A stretch of 64,000 bases of DNA from Modestobacter marinus (lineage in GTDB: Bacteria; Actinomycetota; Actinomycetes; Mycobacteriales; Geodermatophilaceae): the NCBI RefSeq assembly GCF_011758655.1, contig NZ_JAAMPA010000001.1, positions 2,790,001 to 2,854,000 of the forward strand, written 5' to 3'. Shown here piece after piece: positions 40,690 through 48,937 of the stretch. Each line of letters starts with the position of its first letter. Positions within the stretch are counted from its first letter, which is position 1. The notes under the pieces were generated by a model that worked only from the letters and a program-made list of their open reading frames with translations, had not been told where the DNA came from and ran no database searches. A program made the position numbers and the translations under genes.

Positions 40690-42396
40690 TCAGGTCTTGG
40701 TGTTGGACATGTACTTGTGTGGTCCGAAGAAGCCGACATGGACCAGGGCACTGTCGCGGTCCACATAGAAGTAGATGCGCGGGATCAGCATGCCGCCACC
40801 GGTCGCGATCTTCAGATGGGCCCACATGTGCATACGACCCTCGGAGCTGACCCGGGTGTCCACCGGTAGTAGCCGCTGATCCGCTAATTTGGGCGTCTGA
40901 CGCACGGTTTCCGACTCGGTCATCGCCAGCTTCTTAATGCTCGCAGGCCACGCCCGCGGGTGGCGCGACGTCTTGCACCAGTTCCAGAAGTCAACCGTCT
41001 GCTCAGCGGTAGCCAGGTGTTCGGCGTATGCATGCAGTGCCAAGAAGCCGTCCCAGGCCTTCTGCCCCCAGGGGACTCCCTCCACTGCTGCGTCAAGGTC
41101 TTCGAGGTCGCGGCACGCATCCTCAGGCACTAGCAGCCGGTCGGACAGGTGTTGGCGGGCGAGGGTCACCGCTTCGCTGCAGCTTCCCGCGATCTCCGGA
41201 AGCGCGCGGTATGCGACCTCCCGATACATCCGGGAGCCATCGTCCCCCGCGGCGGCGACTTCTTCCTTGAGCCATTCGTTCTCTCGCAGGGCGACGTCGA
41301 GCTGAGTGACGAGTCCCGCGTTGCGCTGTGCCTCGGATTCGAGGTCGGCCACGGCGCCGAGGTACCCGTCTTCGAGGTCGTTCAGAGACTGTTTGGCCTC
41401 CTGCATCTCTTGATGGAGCAGTGCGTTGTCGGCTTCGAGAGCGGCCACCCACTCGGCGTCCCCGCGACCGGTTCGCCGCTGCTCGTCCAGCAGCGCCTTC
41501 GCCACGACGAAGCTGGCCGGCGGTCGCCGGCTGGCGAGGGCCGGGCCCAGTGACCGCACTACGGCTTTCGCGGCAGTGCCTCGGGCGTTGAGGTAGCGGG
41601 TGGGCAGGACGACGGGATGGCGCCAGGGAGTCTGCACCGCCGGATCGAGGACGGGTTGGTACACCCGGCAGGCGCCATCGGCGATGCCGTGATCCCGACC
41701 GACCGCCTCGCAGAAGGCGACGCTGGCATCCGCGTCGATGACGTAGACCTGGACGGCGCCGGCCAGGGCGCTCGCCGTCGTCTGGACGACGTCAGCGAAG
41801 GTGAAACGTCGCCCGCTGAGCAGGTCGTCGGTCACAGCGGGGGCGTCGGCGAAGACCACGGTGGGGATCTGTCGATCCAGGTCGGTGAGGGTCTCGGCGA
41901 GGCGTTCCCCGCCCGACTCGCCGCTGAAGTACACGGGGAAGGGCGCCAGTTCGACAGGTCCGGATCGGGGGTTCACCCCGTCGATCAGCAGGTCCCGGAC
42001 CAGCCGAGGAGCGGCGATCGTCACATCCGTGATTCCGGCCGGACCAACGGCATCGACGTCGACCCAGACCCAGCTCTGCTCGGACCCGTGGTCGGCCCGC
42101 CAGGTGCGCAGCGTGGTCTGCCAGCGGGCGCCGTCCGGGTGGGCCTCGACCAGCTCGGCTCGAGCGAAGCCGGCAGTGTCGTCGCCCGCTCGCTCCATCG
42201 TTCCCTCGTACTGGACATCGTCAGGGGAGTGGACGTCCGTCGACCTCGGCGCGGTGCTGCGCTGGGACGAACCTCCCAGACTCAGATCCATCAGGCCACC
42301 GGTCTTCTCCCTGCACCATGCGATGAAGGAGGCGATCGCGCCGGACTGGGCATCATGGCGGGCGTCGGTCCACATGGCCCGGTACAGCACAGTCAT
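40690..42396 (-). CDS. Large accessory protein of unknown function, 568 aa, lower GC than neighbours
   Basis: This gene stands out. Sampled windows are about 63-68% GC against about 77% nearby, and codons such as TTA, AAT and ATT appear. The protein starts MTVLYRAMWTDARHDAQSGA. A middle domain (about 110-300) includes PFPVYFSGESGG, IPTVVFADAPAV, VQVYVIDADASVAFCEAVG and CRVYQPVLDP. A heptad-rich coiled coil covers about 314-380. The C-terminal 90 residues end RIYFYVDRDSALVHVGFFGP followed by HKYMSNTKT. From memory, proteins with this layout and a GxxGPH-type end occur as uncharacterised accessory genes of actinobacteria, but I know no function. There is no membrane segment. It is probably horizontally acquired. 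Confidence 0.8.
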   Translation of the reverse strand: MTVLYRAMWTDARHDAQSGAIASFIAWCREKTGGLMDLSLGGSSQRSTAPRSTDVHSPDDVQYEGTMERAGDDTAGFARAELVEAHPDGARWQTTLRTWRADHGSEQSWVWVDVDAVGPAGITDVTIAAPRLVRDLLIDGVNPRSGPVELAPFPVYFSGESGGERLAETLTDLDRQIPTVVFADAPAVTDDLLSGRRFTFADVVQTTASALAGAVQVYVIDADASVAFCEAVGRDHGIADGACRVYQPVLDPAVQTPWRHPVVLPTRYLNARGTAAKAVVRSLGPALASRRPPASFVVAKALLDEQRRTGRGDAEWVAALEADNALLHQEMQEAKQSLNDLEDGYLGAVADLESEAQRNAGLVTQLDVALRENEWLKEEVAAAGDDGSRMYREVAYRALPEIAGSCSEAVTLARQHLSDRLLVPEDACRDLEDLDAAVEGVPWGQKAWDGFLALHAYAEHLATAEQTVDFWNWCKTSRHPRAWPASIKKLAMTESETVRQTPKLADQRLLPVDTRVSSEGRMHMWAHLKIATGGGMLIPRIYFYVDRDSALVHVGFFGPHKYMSNTKT

Positions 42397-42455
42397 CCAG
42401 CGGTCCCCCCACCGTGGCCCGTCGGCGTCGTTGCCGATCGGATCGGGGGCAGTGA

Positions 42456-42596
42456 ACCACCGGTCAGGCGCACTGGCGAGTGAGCGGCAGCCCCGGGCGG
42501 CGGCTGCAGGACGGGCTCACCGCAGTCGTCCCGGGGCTGGCGGTCCGGTCCGGCACCCCGCCGGTGGCCGCCGCGCTGCCGGCGACCCGGGTCTAA
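42456..42596 (+). pseudogene. Possible 3' fragment of a displaced gene
   Basis: A short open stretch ending in TAA at 42594 has strongly GC-biased third positions and a plausible protein-like C-terminus (RRLQDGLTAVVPGLAVRSGT, then PPVAAALPATRV). The frame opens after a TGA at 42453-42455 and has no good start or ribosome site; GTG 42480 is the only candidate. It sits directly beside the lower-GC gene and may be the stump of a gene cut by that insertion. The family is not recognised. It could also be chance in GC-rich DNA. Confidence 0.3.
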
Positions 42597-42619
42597 TCCC
42601 GGTCTGGTCTGATCGCGGC

Positions 42620-43633
42620 ATGCCATCGCCTGGGGTGCCGCTGCAGAAGCTGGGTTTCCTGACCATCGGCCTGTTCGACGAGGCCGATCCGCGGGGCGGG
42701 CACGAGTCGACGCTGCGGGTCATCGAGCTGGGGGAGCAGCTGGGCCTGGACAGCGCCTGGCTGCGCGACCGGCACCTCCAGTACGGCATCTCCTCCCCGG
42801 TCGCGGTGCTCGCGGCGGCCACCCAGCGCACGTCCCGGATCGAGCTGGGGACGGCGGTGATCCCGCTGGCGTGGGAGAACCCGCTCCGGCTGGCCGAGGA
42901 CCTGGCCACCGTCGACGTGCTCAGCGGTGGGCGGCTCAACCCCGGGGTCTCGGTGGGCCCGCCGATGCACTGGGACGACGTCCGGGCCGCGCTCTACCCG
43001 GACACCGCCGACGCCGAGGACTTCTCCTACGAGCGGGTGGCGCGGCTGCTGCGCTTCGTCGAGGGCGCCCCGGCGTCGTCCTTCGCCGGCCGGGAGGGCG
43101 TGGTGGAGGAGTGGTCGGACCGGGTGCAGCCGCACTCGCCGGGACTGCGCTCGCGGCTCTGGTACGGCGGGGCGTCGCTGAGGTCGGCGACCTGGGCCGG
43201 GGAGAACGGGCTGAACTTCCTCACCTCGTCGGTGGTGAAGGCGGAGTCCTCGGAGGACTTCGCCACCGAGCAGGCGCGGCAGGTGCAGGCGTTCCGGGCA
43301 GCCAACCCGGCCGGGCGGGTGTCGCAGGGGCTGGTGGTCATCCCGACGGACTCGGCGACGCCGGAGCAGCGGGAGAGGTACGCCGCCTACGTCGCCGCGC
43401 GGCTGCCGCGGACGGCGACCCCGCAGGGCCCGGGGAGGCTGATGTTCGCCCCCGACCTGATCGGGACGTCGGAGCAGATCGCCGAGCAGCTGTACGCCCA
43501 CGCCGGGTTCCGGGAGGTGACCGAGGTGGTCTTCGCGCTGCCGTTCAGCTTCGAGCACGCCGACCACGTGCAGATCCTCACCGACATGGCGCAGCACCTC
43601 GGCCCGGCGCTGGGCTGGTCACCCACCGCCTGA
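42620..43633 (+). CDS. LLM-class (F420-dependent type) flavin oxidoreductase
   Basis: A 337-residue luciferase-like monooxygenase-fold protein. Features are the N-terminal LGFLTIGLFDEADP strand, GLDSAWLRDRHLQYGISSPV, RIELGTAVIPLAWENPLRLA (the non-prolyl cis-peptide region), and LATVDVLSGGRLNPGVSVG. Members reduce or oxidise substrates with F420 or FMN. The cofactor and substrate cannot be fixed from sequence. It starts at ATG 42620 and ends about 70 bases before the NmrA gene. Confidence 0.85.
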   Translation: MPSPGVPLQKLGFLTIGLFDEADPRGGHESTLRVIELGEQLGLDSAWLRDRHLQYGISSPVAVLAAATQRTSRIELGTAVIPLAWENPLRLAEDLATVDVLSGGRLNPGVSVGPPMHWDDVRAALYPDTADAEDFSYERVARLLRFVEGAPASSFAGREGVVEEWSDRVQPHSPGLRSRLWYGGASLRSATWAGENGLNFLTSSVVKAESSEDFATEQARQVQAFRAANPAGRVSQGLVVIPTDSATPEQRERYAAYVAARLPRTATPQGPGRLMFAPDLIGTSEQIAEQLYAHAGFREVTEVVFALPFSFEHADHVQILTDMAQHLGPALGWSPTA

Positions 43634-43660
43634 CGAGCCGGCTGGGCTACCGTCGTCCTC

Positions 43661-43684
43661 GAAGCGGACAACCTGATCCGCTTC
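43661..43684. promoter_or_regulatory. TetR-type operator upstream of the NmrA-TetR operon
   Basis: The perfect inverted repeat GAAGCGGA-N8-TCCGCTTC ends 19 bases before the NmrA-like ATG, at the expected transcription start region (a TACCGT -10-like hexamer lies at 43648-43653). The downstream TetR gene is the obvious ligand-controlled repressor. Inferred from symmetry and position. Confidence 0.65.
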
Positions 43685-43703
43685 TTTGGGTGAGGAGCCC
43701 CGC

Positions 43704-44591
43704 ATGACCACAGTCCTGCTCGCCGGTGCCAGTGGCGACCTCGGTGCCCGCACGACCCGGGCGCTGGTGGCGAGGGGAGCCGACGTCCGGGCGCTGACCC
43801 GCCCCGGTGCCGGCCCGGGGAAGGCGGCACGGCTGGCGGGGCTCGGCGCCACCGTCGTCGAGGCCGACCACGCCGACCCGGCCGCGCTGCAGCGGGCCAG
43901 CGAGGGTGCCGACGTCGTCGTCTCCACCCTCAACGGGGTGCGTGACGTCATGCTCGGGGTGCAGACCCGGCTGCTGGACGCCGCCGTGGCGGCCGGCGTC
44001 CCGCGGTTCGTCCCCTCGGACTTCTCCGCCGACTACCGGCGGGTGGCGCCGGGGTCCAACCGGAACTTCGAGATCCGCCGCGACTTCGCCCGGGTGCTGG
44101 ACCGGGCGCCGATCCGGGCGACCTCGGTGCTCAACGGGGCCTTCGCCGACATGCTCACCGGCCAGGCCCCGATCGTGCTGTTCGGTCAGAGTCGAGTCCT
44201 CTACTGGGGCGACGCCGACCAGCAGCTGGACTTCACCAGCAAGGACGACACCGCGGCGTTCACCGCCGACGCCGCCCTGGACGAGGCCGCCCCGCGGTAC
44301 CTGGAGATCGCCGGTGACGTCGTCACCGCACGGCAGCTGGCCACCACCATGACCGAGCTGACCGGGCGCCGGTTCCGGCCGACCTGGGCCGGCACGCCCG
44401 GCCTGGTCGCCGGGCTGGCGAAGGTGGGGCGCGCGGTGTCCCGGGACGGCGACGAGCCGTTCCCGGCGTGGCAGGGGATGCAGTACCTGCACAGCATGTT
44501 CAGCGGGGACGCGCAGCTCGGGCCGCTGGACAACGACCGCTACGGTCCGCGGGCATGGACGACGGCACGGGAGGTCCTGGCCGCGCGGTGA
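43704..44591 (+). CDS. NmrA-like NAD(P)-binding protein (atypical SDR)
   Basis: A 295-residue Rossmann protein of the NmrA/isoflavone-reductase-like group. VLLAGASGDLGARTTRALVA is the nucleotide-binding motif. DVVVSTLNGVRDVMLGVQTR and RFVPSDFSADYRRVAPGSNR follow, and the classical YxxxK is missing, as in regulatory NmrA types. GAGGAG precedes ATG 43704. The stop overlaps the TetR start (GTGA). The pair behind a shared operator suggests a redox- or toxicant-inducible detoxification unit. Confidence 0.85.
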   Translation: MTTVLLAGASGDLGARTTRALVARGADVRALTRPGAGPGKAARLAGLGATVVEADHADPAALQRASEGADVVVSTLNGVRDVMLGVQTRLLDAAVAAGVPRFVPSDFSADYRRVAPGSNRNFEIRRDFARVLDRAPIRATSVLNGAFADMLTGQAPIVLFGQSRVLYWGDADQQLDFTSKDDTAAFTADAALDEAAPRYLEIAGDVVTARQLATTMTELTGRRFRPTWAGTPGLVAGLAKVGRAVSRDGDEPFPAWQGMQYLHSMFSGDAQLGPLDNDRYGPRAWTTAREVLAAR

Positions 44592-45217
44592 CCGGGTCGA
44601 CGCCGCTGCGCCGGGACGCCGCGCGCAACCGCGAGCGGGTCCTCGCCGCGGCGCGGCAGCTGTTCGCCGAGACCGGCCGGGCCGTCACGCACAACGAGGT
44701 GGCCCGGGCCGCCGACGTCGGCGTCGGCACGGTCTACCGGCGGTTCCCGACCCGCGAGGACCTGATGCTGGCGCTGTTCGAGGACCAGCTCGCCCTCGTC
44801 GGCCGGCTCGCCGACGAGGCGCTCGCGGCCGAGGACCCGGGGGAGGGCCTGCGCCGGTTCCTGGCGCAGGTGGTCGAGATGCAGGCCGCCGACCGGGGCC
44901 TGCAGGAGTTCATGCTGGGGCCGCAGGCCCGCTCGCGGGCCGGGGCGGCGACGTCGCGGATCGCCCCGGTGGTCGGCGCACTGCTGGACCGGGCGAAGGA
45001 GCGCGGCCAGGTGCGGCCCGAGGTCACCGCCCTGGACGTCGCGCTGATCCCGGTCATGGTCGGCGAGGTCACCGCCCGGTCGCGGGACGTCGTCCCCGGG
45101 CTGTGGCGGCGGGTGCTGACGATCGCGCTGGACGGCCTGCGCCCGGCCGACGGCGAGCTGCCCGGGGCGCCGCTGACGCCGGCGCAGTTCGAGGAGGTGG
45201 TCAGCCGGGGGCGGTGA
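44588..45217 (+). CDS. TetR family transcriptional regulator
   Basis: A 209-residue TetR regulator. The DNA-binding domain (about 10-60) reads RNRERVLAAARQLFAETGRA and ARAADVGVGTVYRRFPTRED. The C-terminal ligand domain is helical. It starts at GTG 44588, overlapping the NmrA stop. An in-frame ATG at 44555 lacks a ribosome site. It probably represses its own operon through the palindrome at 43661-43684. Confidence 0.9.
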   Translation: MTGSTPLRRDAARNRERVLAAARQLFAETGRAVTHNEVARAADVGVGTVYRRFPTREDLMLALFEDQLALVGRLADEALAAEDPGEGLRRFLAQVVEMQAADRGLQEFMLGPQARSRAGAATSRIAPVVGALLDRAKERGQVRPEVTALDVALIPVMVGEVTARSRDVVPGLWRRVLTIALDGLRPADGELPGAPLTPAQFEEVVSRGR

Positions 45218-45223
45218 ACCCGC

Positions 45224-45430
45224 TCACCCGGCGGGGTCGGGAACCCGGTGACCGGTGTGCGCGAGGTCGTCGGTGGCCGGGTGCTCGCAGGTGGGGCACG
45301 GCTCGGCGCCGAGGGTGCCCTCCGCGGTCAGCCGCCGGCGCAGCCGGCGCATCGAGGTCTCCCCGCCGGTCAGGTCGGCGAGCCACCGGTCGAGCGCGTC
45401 GCTCTGGGTGCTGCTCATGTCCCCGGTCAT
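45224..45430 (-). CDS. Small hypothetical protein with CPxC-H motif, 68 aa
   Basis: A short protein whose N-terminus (MSSTQSDALDRWLADLTGGE) is helical, followed by MRRLRRRLTAEGTL and a CPTCEHPATDDLAHTGHR tail. The CPxC followed by His could bind zinc. The start may be ATG 45430 or the in-frame ATG 45418; neither has a strong ribosome site. It is convergent with the TetR gene (6 bases apart). The family is not recognised. Confidence 0.55.
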   Translation of the reverse strand: MTGDMSSTQSDALDRWLADLTGGETSMRRLRRRLTAEGTLGAEPCPTCEHPATDDLAHTGHRVPDPAG

Positions 45431-45466
45431 CGGCAGTCCGGACCGGGATGGTGACCGGCCGCGACC

Positions 45467-45504
45467 CCGTCCGGACCCCGCCGGCGACGACGGGGTCCGG
45501 ACGG
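45467..45504 (-). terminator. Terminator of the old yellow enzyme gene
   Basis: A perfect 14-bp stem (45467-45480 with 45491-45504) with a 10-base loop begins 4 bases past the minus-strand stop at 45509. Confidence 0.75.
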
Positions 45505-45508
45505 CGGG

Positions 45509-46720
45509 TCAGGCGGTCAGCGAGAGGTCGGCGTCGGCGGGCAGGGTGGCGGCGGCCGCCCGGACCCCGGCGGCCACCGGTGGCAGGCCGATGCTCGGGG
45601 CGTGGCCGCGGAAGTTGGCCAGCCACCAGCGCCAGTCCGCCGGCAGCAGGTCGAAGGGTGCGGCGTGGCCGAGTTCCCGGGCGGCCCAGACCGGCCAGTG
45701 CGGGTTGGACAGCGCGGGCCGGCCGATCATCGCGACGTCGATCAGCTCCTGGCTGATGACGGCGTCGGCGGTCTGCGGGACGCCGAGGTTCCAGCTGGTG
45801 GCCACCGGGATGCCCACCTCGCGGCGGACGCGGGCGGCGCGGGAGACGAAGCCGGCGGGCTCGTTGAAGAAGTGGGGGTCGACCATCTCGTCGGTGTTGC
45901 CGCCCATGGACAGGTCGGCGAGGTCCAGGCCGTGGTCGGCCATCCAGCCGATCGCCTCGAGGGAGTCCTCGAACTGGGTGCCGGCGGGGTGGAAGTCGTC
46001 CGAGCCCAGCCGCATGGTCAGCGGCAGGTGCTCGGGCCACACCTCGCGGACGGCGTCCAGGGCCTCGAGCAGGAAGCGGGCCCGGTTGCGGTTGCTGCCG
46101 CCGTAGGCGTCGGTGCGCTGGTTGGCGAGCGGGGAGAAGAAGCTGGCGGCGAGGTAGCCGTGGGCGAAGTGCAGCTCCAGCCACTCGTAGCCGGCGTCGG
46201 CGGCGCGGCGGGCGGCGTCGGCGTAGCTGCGGTGCAGGGCCTTGATCTCGCCGACGGTGAGCTCGTGCACGGGGAAGGAGTGATCGCCGCCGGCCGGGAT
46301 GGCGGAGGGGCCGACGGTCTGCCAGCCGTCCGGGTGGTCCGGCGGGAGGGCCTTCCAGCTGCCCTGGGCGTTGGTCTCCTGGTGCGGCGGGACCTCGCTG
46401 CCCTTGCGGCCGGTGTGCCCGAGCTGGATGCCCGGGACGGCACCGAACCGCTTGATCATCGCGGTGACCCGGGCGTGGCCGGCGATCTGGTCGTCGTCCC
46501 AGATGCCGGCGCAGGAGGTGGTGGTGCGGCCGTCGGGGGTGATGGCGACCTGCTCGGGGAAGACCAGCCCGAAGCCGCCGGCGGCGCGAGCCCCGAGGTA
46601 CATGACGTGGTAGTCGTCCATCCGCCCGTCGACCGAGCCGTACATGGTCATCGGCGACATCGCGATGCGGTTGCGCAGCGTGACGTCCTTGAGGGTGAAG
46701 GGGGAGAAGAGGTCGGGCAC
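45509..46720 (-). CDS. NADH:flavin oxidoreductase / old yellow enzyme family protein
   Basis: A 403-residue FMN TIM-barrel enzyme. Motifs are LFSPFTLKDVTLRNRIAMSP at the start, GIQLGHTGRKGS (anion-site His), and LHFAHGYLAASFFSPLANQR plus TDAYGG. A C-terminal phosphate-binding strand is near DVAMIGRPALS. It is of the YqjM-like or larger OYE type and reduces activated C=C bonds. GTG 46720 has GAGAGGA 8 bases upstream. It is divergent from the Nudix-like gene. The physiological substrate is unknown. Confidence 0.88.
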   Translation of the reverse strand: MPDLFSPFTLKDVTLRNRIAMSPMTMYGSVDGRMDDYHVMYLGARAAGGFGLVFPEQVAITPDGRTTTSCAGIWDDDQIAGHARVTAMIKRFGAVPGIQLGHTGRKGSEVPPHQETNAQGSWKALPPDHPDGWQTVGPSAIPAGGDHSFPVHELTVGEIKALHRSYADAARRAADAGYEWLELHFAHGYLAASFFSPLANQRTDAYGGSNRNRARFLLEALDAVREVWPEHLPLTMRLGSDDFHPAGTQFEDSLEAIGWMADHGLDLADLSMGGNTDEMVDPHFFNEPAGFVSRAARVRREVGIPVATSWNLGVPQTADAVISQELIDVAMIGRPALSNPHWPVWAARELGHAAPFDLLPADWRWWLANFRGHAPSIGLPPVAAGVRAAAATLPADADLSLTA

Positions 46721-46910
46721 GGGCTGTCCTCTCGGGGAGCGGCAGGTGCCCTGAGCACACCCGCCGCTCGCTCCGCCCCCGTTACGGCGACCGGGGGATG
46801 CGGTCAACTTCTCCGCACGACGCCGGCCGGCCCCGCGTGCGGAATGCGTCCGGGGCGTTCCGGACGGCCCGCTGCGATGGTCCCCGACCCGCATCGGTTA
46901 GACAGTGACC

Positions 46911-47444
46911 ATGACCGAGGCGACGACGAGGAACGACGCTGGCTGGCTCTCCGGTGAGGAGATGGACGCCGCCCGCGAGCGGCTGCCCATCCTCTACATC
47001 GACGCGGTGCCGGTGCGGGTCGACGACCAGGGCGTGGTGACCGCGGTCGGGCTGCTCCTGCGGGCCGGCAGCGACGGGCTGGTCAAGCGGGCGCTGGTGT
47101 CGGGCCGGGTGCTGTACCACGAGCGGGTGCGGTCGGCGCTGCTCCGGCACCTGGAGAAGGACCTCGGCCCGCTGGCGCTGCCCCGGGTGCCGCCCGCGCC
47201 GCAGCCGTTCACCATCGCCGAGTACTTCCCGACGCCGGGCGTGACGCCGTTCCACGACCCGCGGCAGCACGCGGTGTCGCTGGCCTACGTCGTCCCGGTG
47301 GAGGGCGACTGCGCGCCGCAGCAGGACGCGCTGGAGCTGACCTGGTTCACCCCGCAGGAGGCCCGGGAGCCGGCGCTGCTGGCCGAGCTGGCCAACGGGC
47401 AGAGCCACCTGCTGCTGCAGGCGTTGGCGCACCTCGGCGTCTGA
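46911..47444 (+). CDS. DUF4916 (Nudix-like) protein
   Basis: A 177-residue protein matching DUF4916, a Nudix-fold family: GWLSGEEMDAARERLPILYI at the start and DPRQHAVSLAYVVPVEGDC before the end. The canonical Nudix box (GX5EX7REUXEEXGU) is not recognisable, so hydrolase activity is doubtful. TAGACA lies 6 bases before ATG 46911 and there is no ribosome site, so a leaderless mRNA is likely. A strong AT-rich hairpin follows. Confidence 0.82.
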   Translation: MTEATTRNDAGWLSGEEMDAARERLPILYIDAVPVRVDDQGVVTAVGLLLRAGSDGLVKRALVSGRVLYHERVRSALLRHLEKDLGPLALPRVPPAPQPFTIAEYFPTPGVTPFHDPRQHAVSLAYVVPVEGDCAPQQDALELTWFTPQEAREPALLAELANGQSHLLLQALAHLGV

Positions 47445-47447
47445 GCC

Positions 47448-47483
47448 CCTTGTTCTCACTTCGACCAGGAAGTGAGAACAAGG
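47448..47483. terminator. AT-rich perfect terminator hairpin
   Basis: A 15-bp perfect stem (47448-47462 with 47469-47483) with a 6-base loop overlaps the end of the Nudix-like gene region and faces the convergent thioesterase gene. The stem is roughly half A/T, unlike the genome average. Confidence 0.8.
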
Positions 47484-47501
47484 CGGCGGTCTCTCCTCAG
47501 T

Positions 47502-48275
47502 TCAGCGCTCGCGGACGAGCAGTGGCTGGGAGACCTGGCCGATCTCGCCGGCGGCGTCGGACAGCGTGCCCAGGCACAGCCCGATGCCGTCGGCGGCGAT
47601 CGAGCTGCGGGCGGCCAGGTGCACCCACTCGCCGTCCGGCTCGCGGGTCAGGTGGGTGGTCATGCCCGGCGGGATGGACAGCCAGCTGCTGATCGGCAGC
47701 TCGGCGGAGATGCCGTTGGCGGCGTCGGCGGCGACCAGCGTGCGATCCACGCCGGTGAGCTCCTGCCCGGCGATCAGCGGGACCAGGACCCGGGTCCAGA
47801 CGTCGGCGGCGCCGGTCTTCTCCGGTGAGCCGGCGGTGTAGCGCCAGTCCAGGGCCTGACCGAAGCCCCAGTCGGTGAGGTCGGGGAGCAGCTGCACCGA
47901 CTCGTCGGGGACGGCGGGCGGCGGGGTCAGCTCGGTGACCACCGGCGGCGTCGGGCCGGTGGCGATCGACCAGACCCGGGCGACGGCGACGGTGCGTCCC
48001 TCGACGGTCATCGCGGCCTCCGTGAGGTCGATCCGCCGGCCCGGGCGGACGGGGGAGACCTCGACGGTCAGCTCGCGGCGGGGGATGGCGCCGAAGAAGT
48101 CGACGCTGACCCGCGCTGCCCGCATGTGCTCGCCCGCGGCGGCGGTCGCCAGGTGCGCCAGCAGCGCGGACGGCGGACCGCCGTGCTGGGCGCTGGTCTC
48201 CCAGGGGCTCTCGGTGGCCCGGGTGGGGGAGAAGTGGTGGTCACCGAGCGGCAGGTAGAAGGCCTCGAGGTCCAT
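47502..48275 (-). CDS. Acyl-CoA thioesterase family protein (double hotdog)
   Basis: A 257-residue TesB-like protein with two hotdog repeats. The N-terminal half has PWETSAQHGGPPSALLAHLA and ARVSVDFFGAIPRRELTVEV. The C-terminal half has AANGISAELPISSWLSIPPG and a final catalytic-like Q region (GEWVHLAARSSIAADGIGLC). Members hydrolyse acyl-CoA esters. The start is ATG 48275. It is convergent with the Nudix-like gene. Substrate unknown. Confidence 0.82.
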   Translation of the reverse strand: MDLEAFYLPLGDHHFSPTRATESPWETSAQHGGPPSALLAHLATAAAGEHMRAARVSVDFFGAIPRRELTVEVSPVRPGRRIDLTEAAMTVEGRTVAVARVWSIATGPTPPVVTELTPPPAVPDESVQLLPDLTDWGFGQALDWRYTAGSPEKTGAADVWTRVLVPLIAGQELTGVDRTLVAADAANGISAELPISSWLSIPPGMTTHLTREPDGEWVHLAARSSIAADGIGLCLGTLSDAAGEIGQVSQPLLVRER

Positions 48276-48358
48276 GCCCGCAGTCTGGCCGGGGGTGCCG
48301 GGGATCCGTCTGGGTGGTGGTCGCCCAGTCGTGGACGGTGCGCAGCGTGAGTGACCAG

Positions 48359-48375
48359 TCACGGACTGTCCGTGA
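48359..48375. promoter_or_regulatory. Perfect 17-base palindrome in a divergent promoter region
   Basis: TCACGGAC-T-GTCCGTGA sits between the thioesterase start (48275, minus) and the Usp-like start (48458, plus), beside an AT-richer stretch (48376-48395). The symmetry and location suggest a regulator-binding site. Which protein binds is unknown. Confidence 0.45.
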
Positions 48376-48457
48376 CATCGTTATCGTTGATACGGAACGG
48401 TCTCGGTTACGTGTCGAGCCCTTCCGGCGTCGCACAGCCGGTGCCCAGGATGCCGGC

Positions 48458-48865
48458 ATGACGTCAGCAGAGGTGGTCGGCAGCCGACCGTCCCGCCGGG
48501 CCCGGGCTCGACTGCTCGTGCCGCTGGACGGCACGGCGGCCAGCTCCACCGAGCTGACGCGGGCGCTGCGGGACGCGGTGCGGCAGGACGGTTCGGTGCT
48601 CGCCTGCGCCGTGGTGGGGCCGCGGGTCGACGACGTCGAGCGGGCGCAGATCCGGACCGCGCTGGAGGCCCAGGTCGCCGAGGTGGTGGCGGACACCGGG
48701 GTGCACGGGCGCACGGAGGTCGCGCTGCTCGACGCGGTGGTGTTCGAGGCGCTCTGCGGGGTGGGCCGCGGTGGCACGCTGGTCGTCGTCCAGCAGAACC
48801 GCCGGACGGTGCTGCGTTCCGCGCCGCCGCGGGAGCCGGTTCGGCCGATCGTCCGGCACGCCTGA
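48458..48865 (+). CDS. Small Usp-like protein, 135 aa
   Basis: A protein of 135 residues with a universal-stress-protein-like opening (ARLLVPLDGTAASSTELTRA) and a beta strand at VLACAVVGPRVDD. A later strand is GGTLVVVQQNRRTVLR. The ATP-binding G-x2-G-x9-G-S/T motif of true UspA is not present. CAGGAT is 6 bases before ATG 48458, suggesting a leaderless start. An upstream in-frame extension exists but crosses the palindrome and lacks a start site. Function uncertain. Confidence 0.6.
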   Translation: MTSAEVVGSRPSRRARARLLVPLDGTAASSTELTRALRDAVRQDGSVLACAVVGPRVDDVERAQIRTALEAQVAEVVADTGVHGRTEVALLDAVVFEALCGVGRGGTLVVVQQNRRTVLRSAPPREPVRPIVRHA

Positions 48866-48937
48866 CCCCACGCGCGCTGCCCGGCGCTGATCCCCGGGAG
48901 CCGGGGCTCGCGACTCCGACCCCCGGAGACGGTCCGA

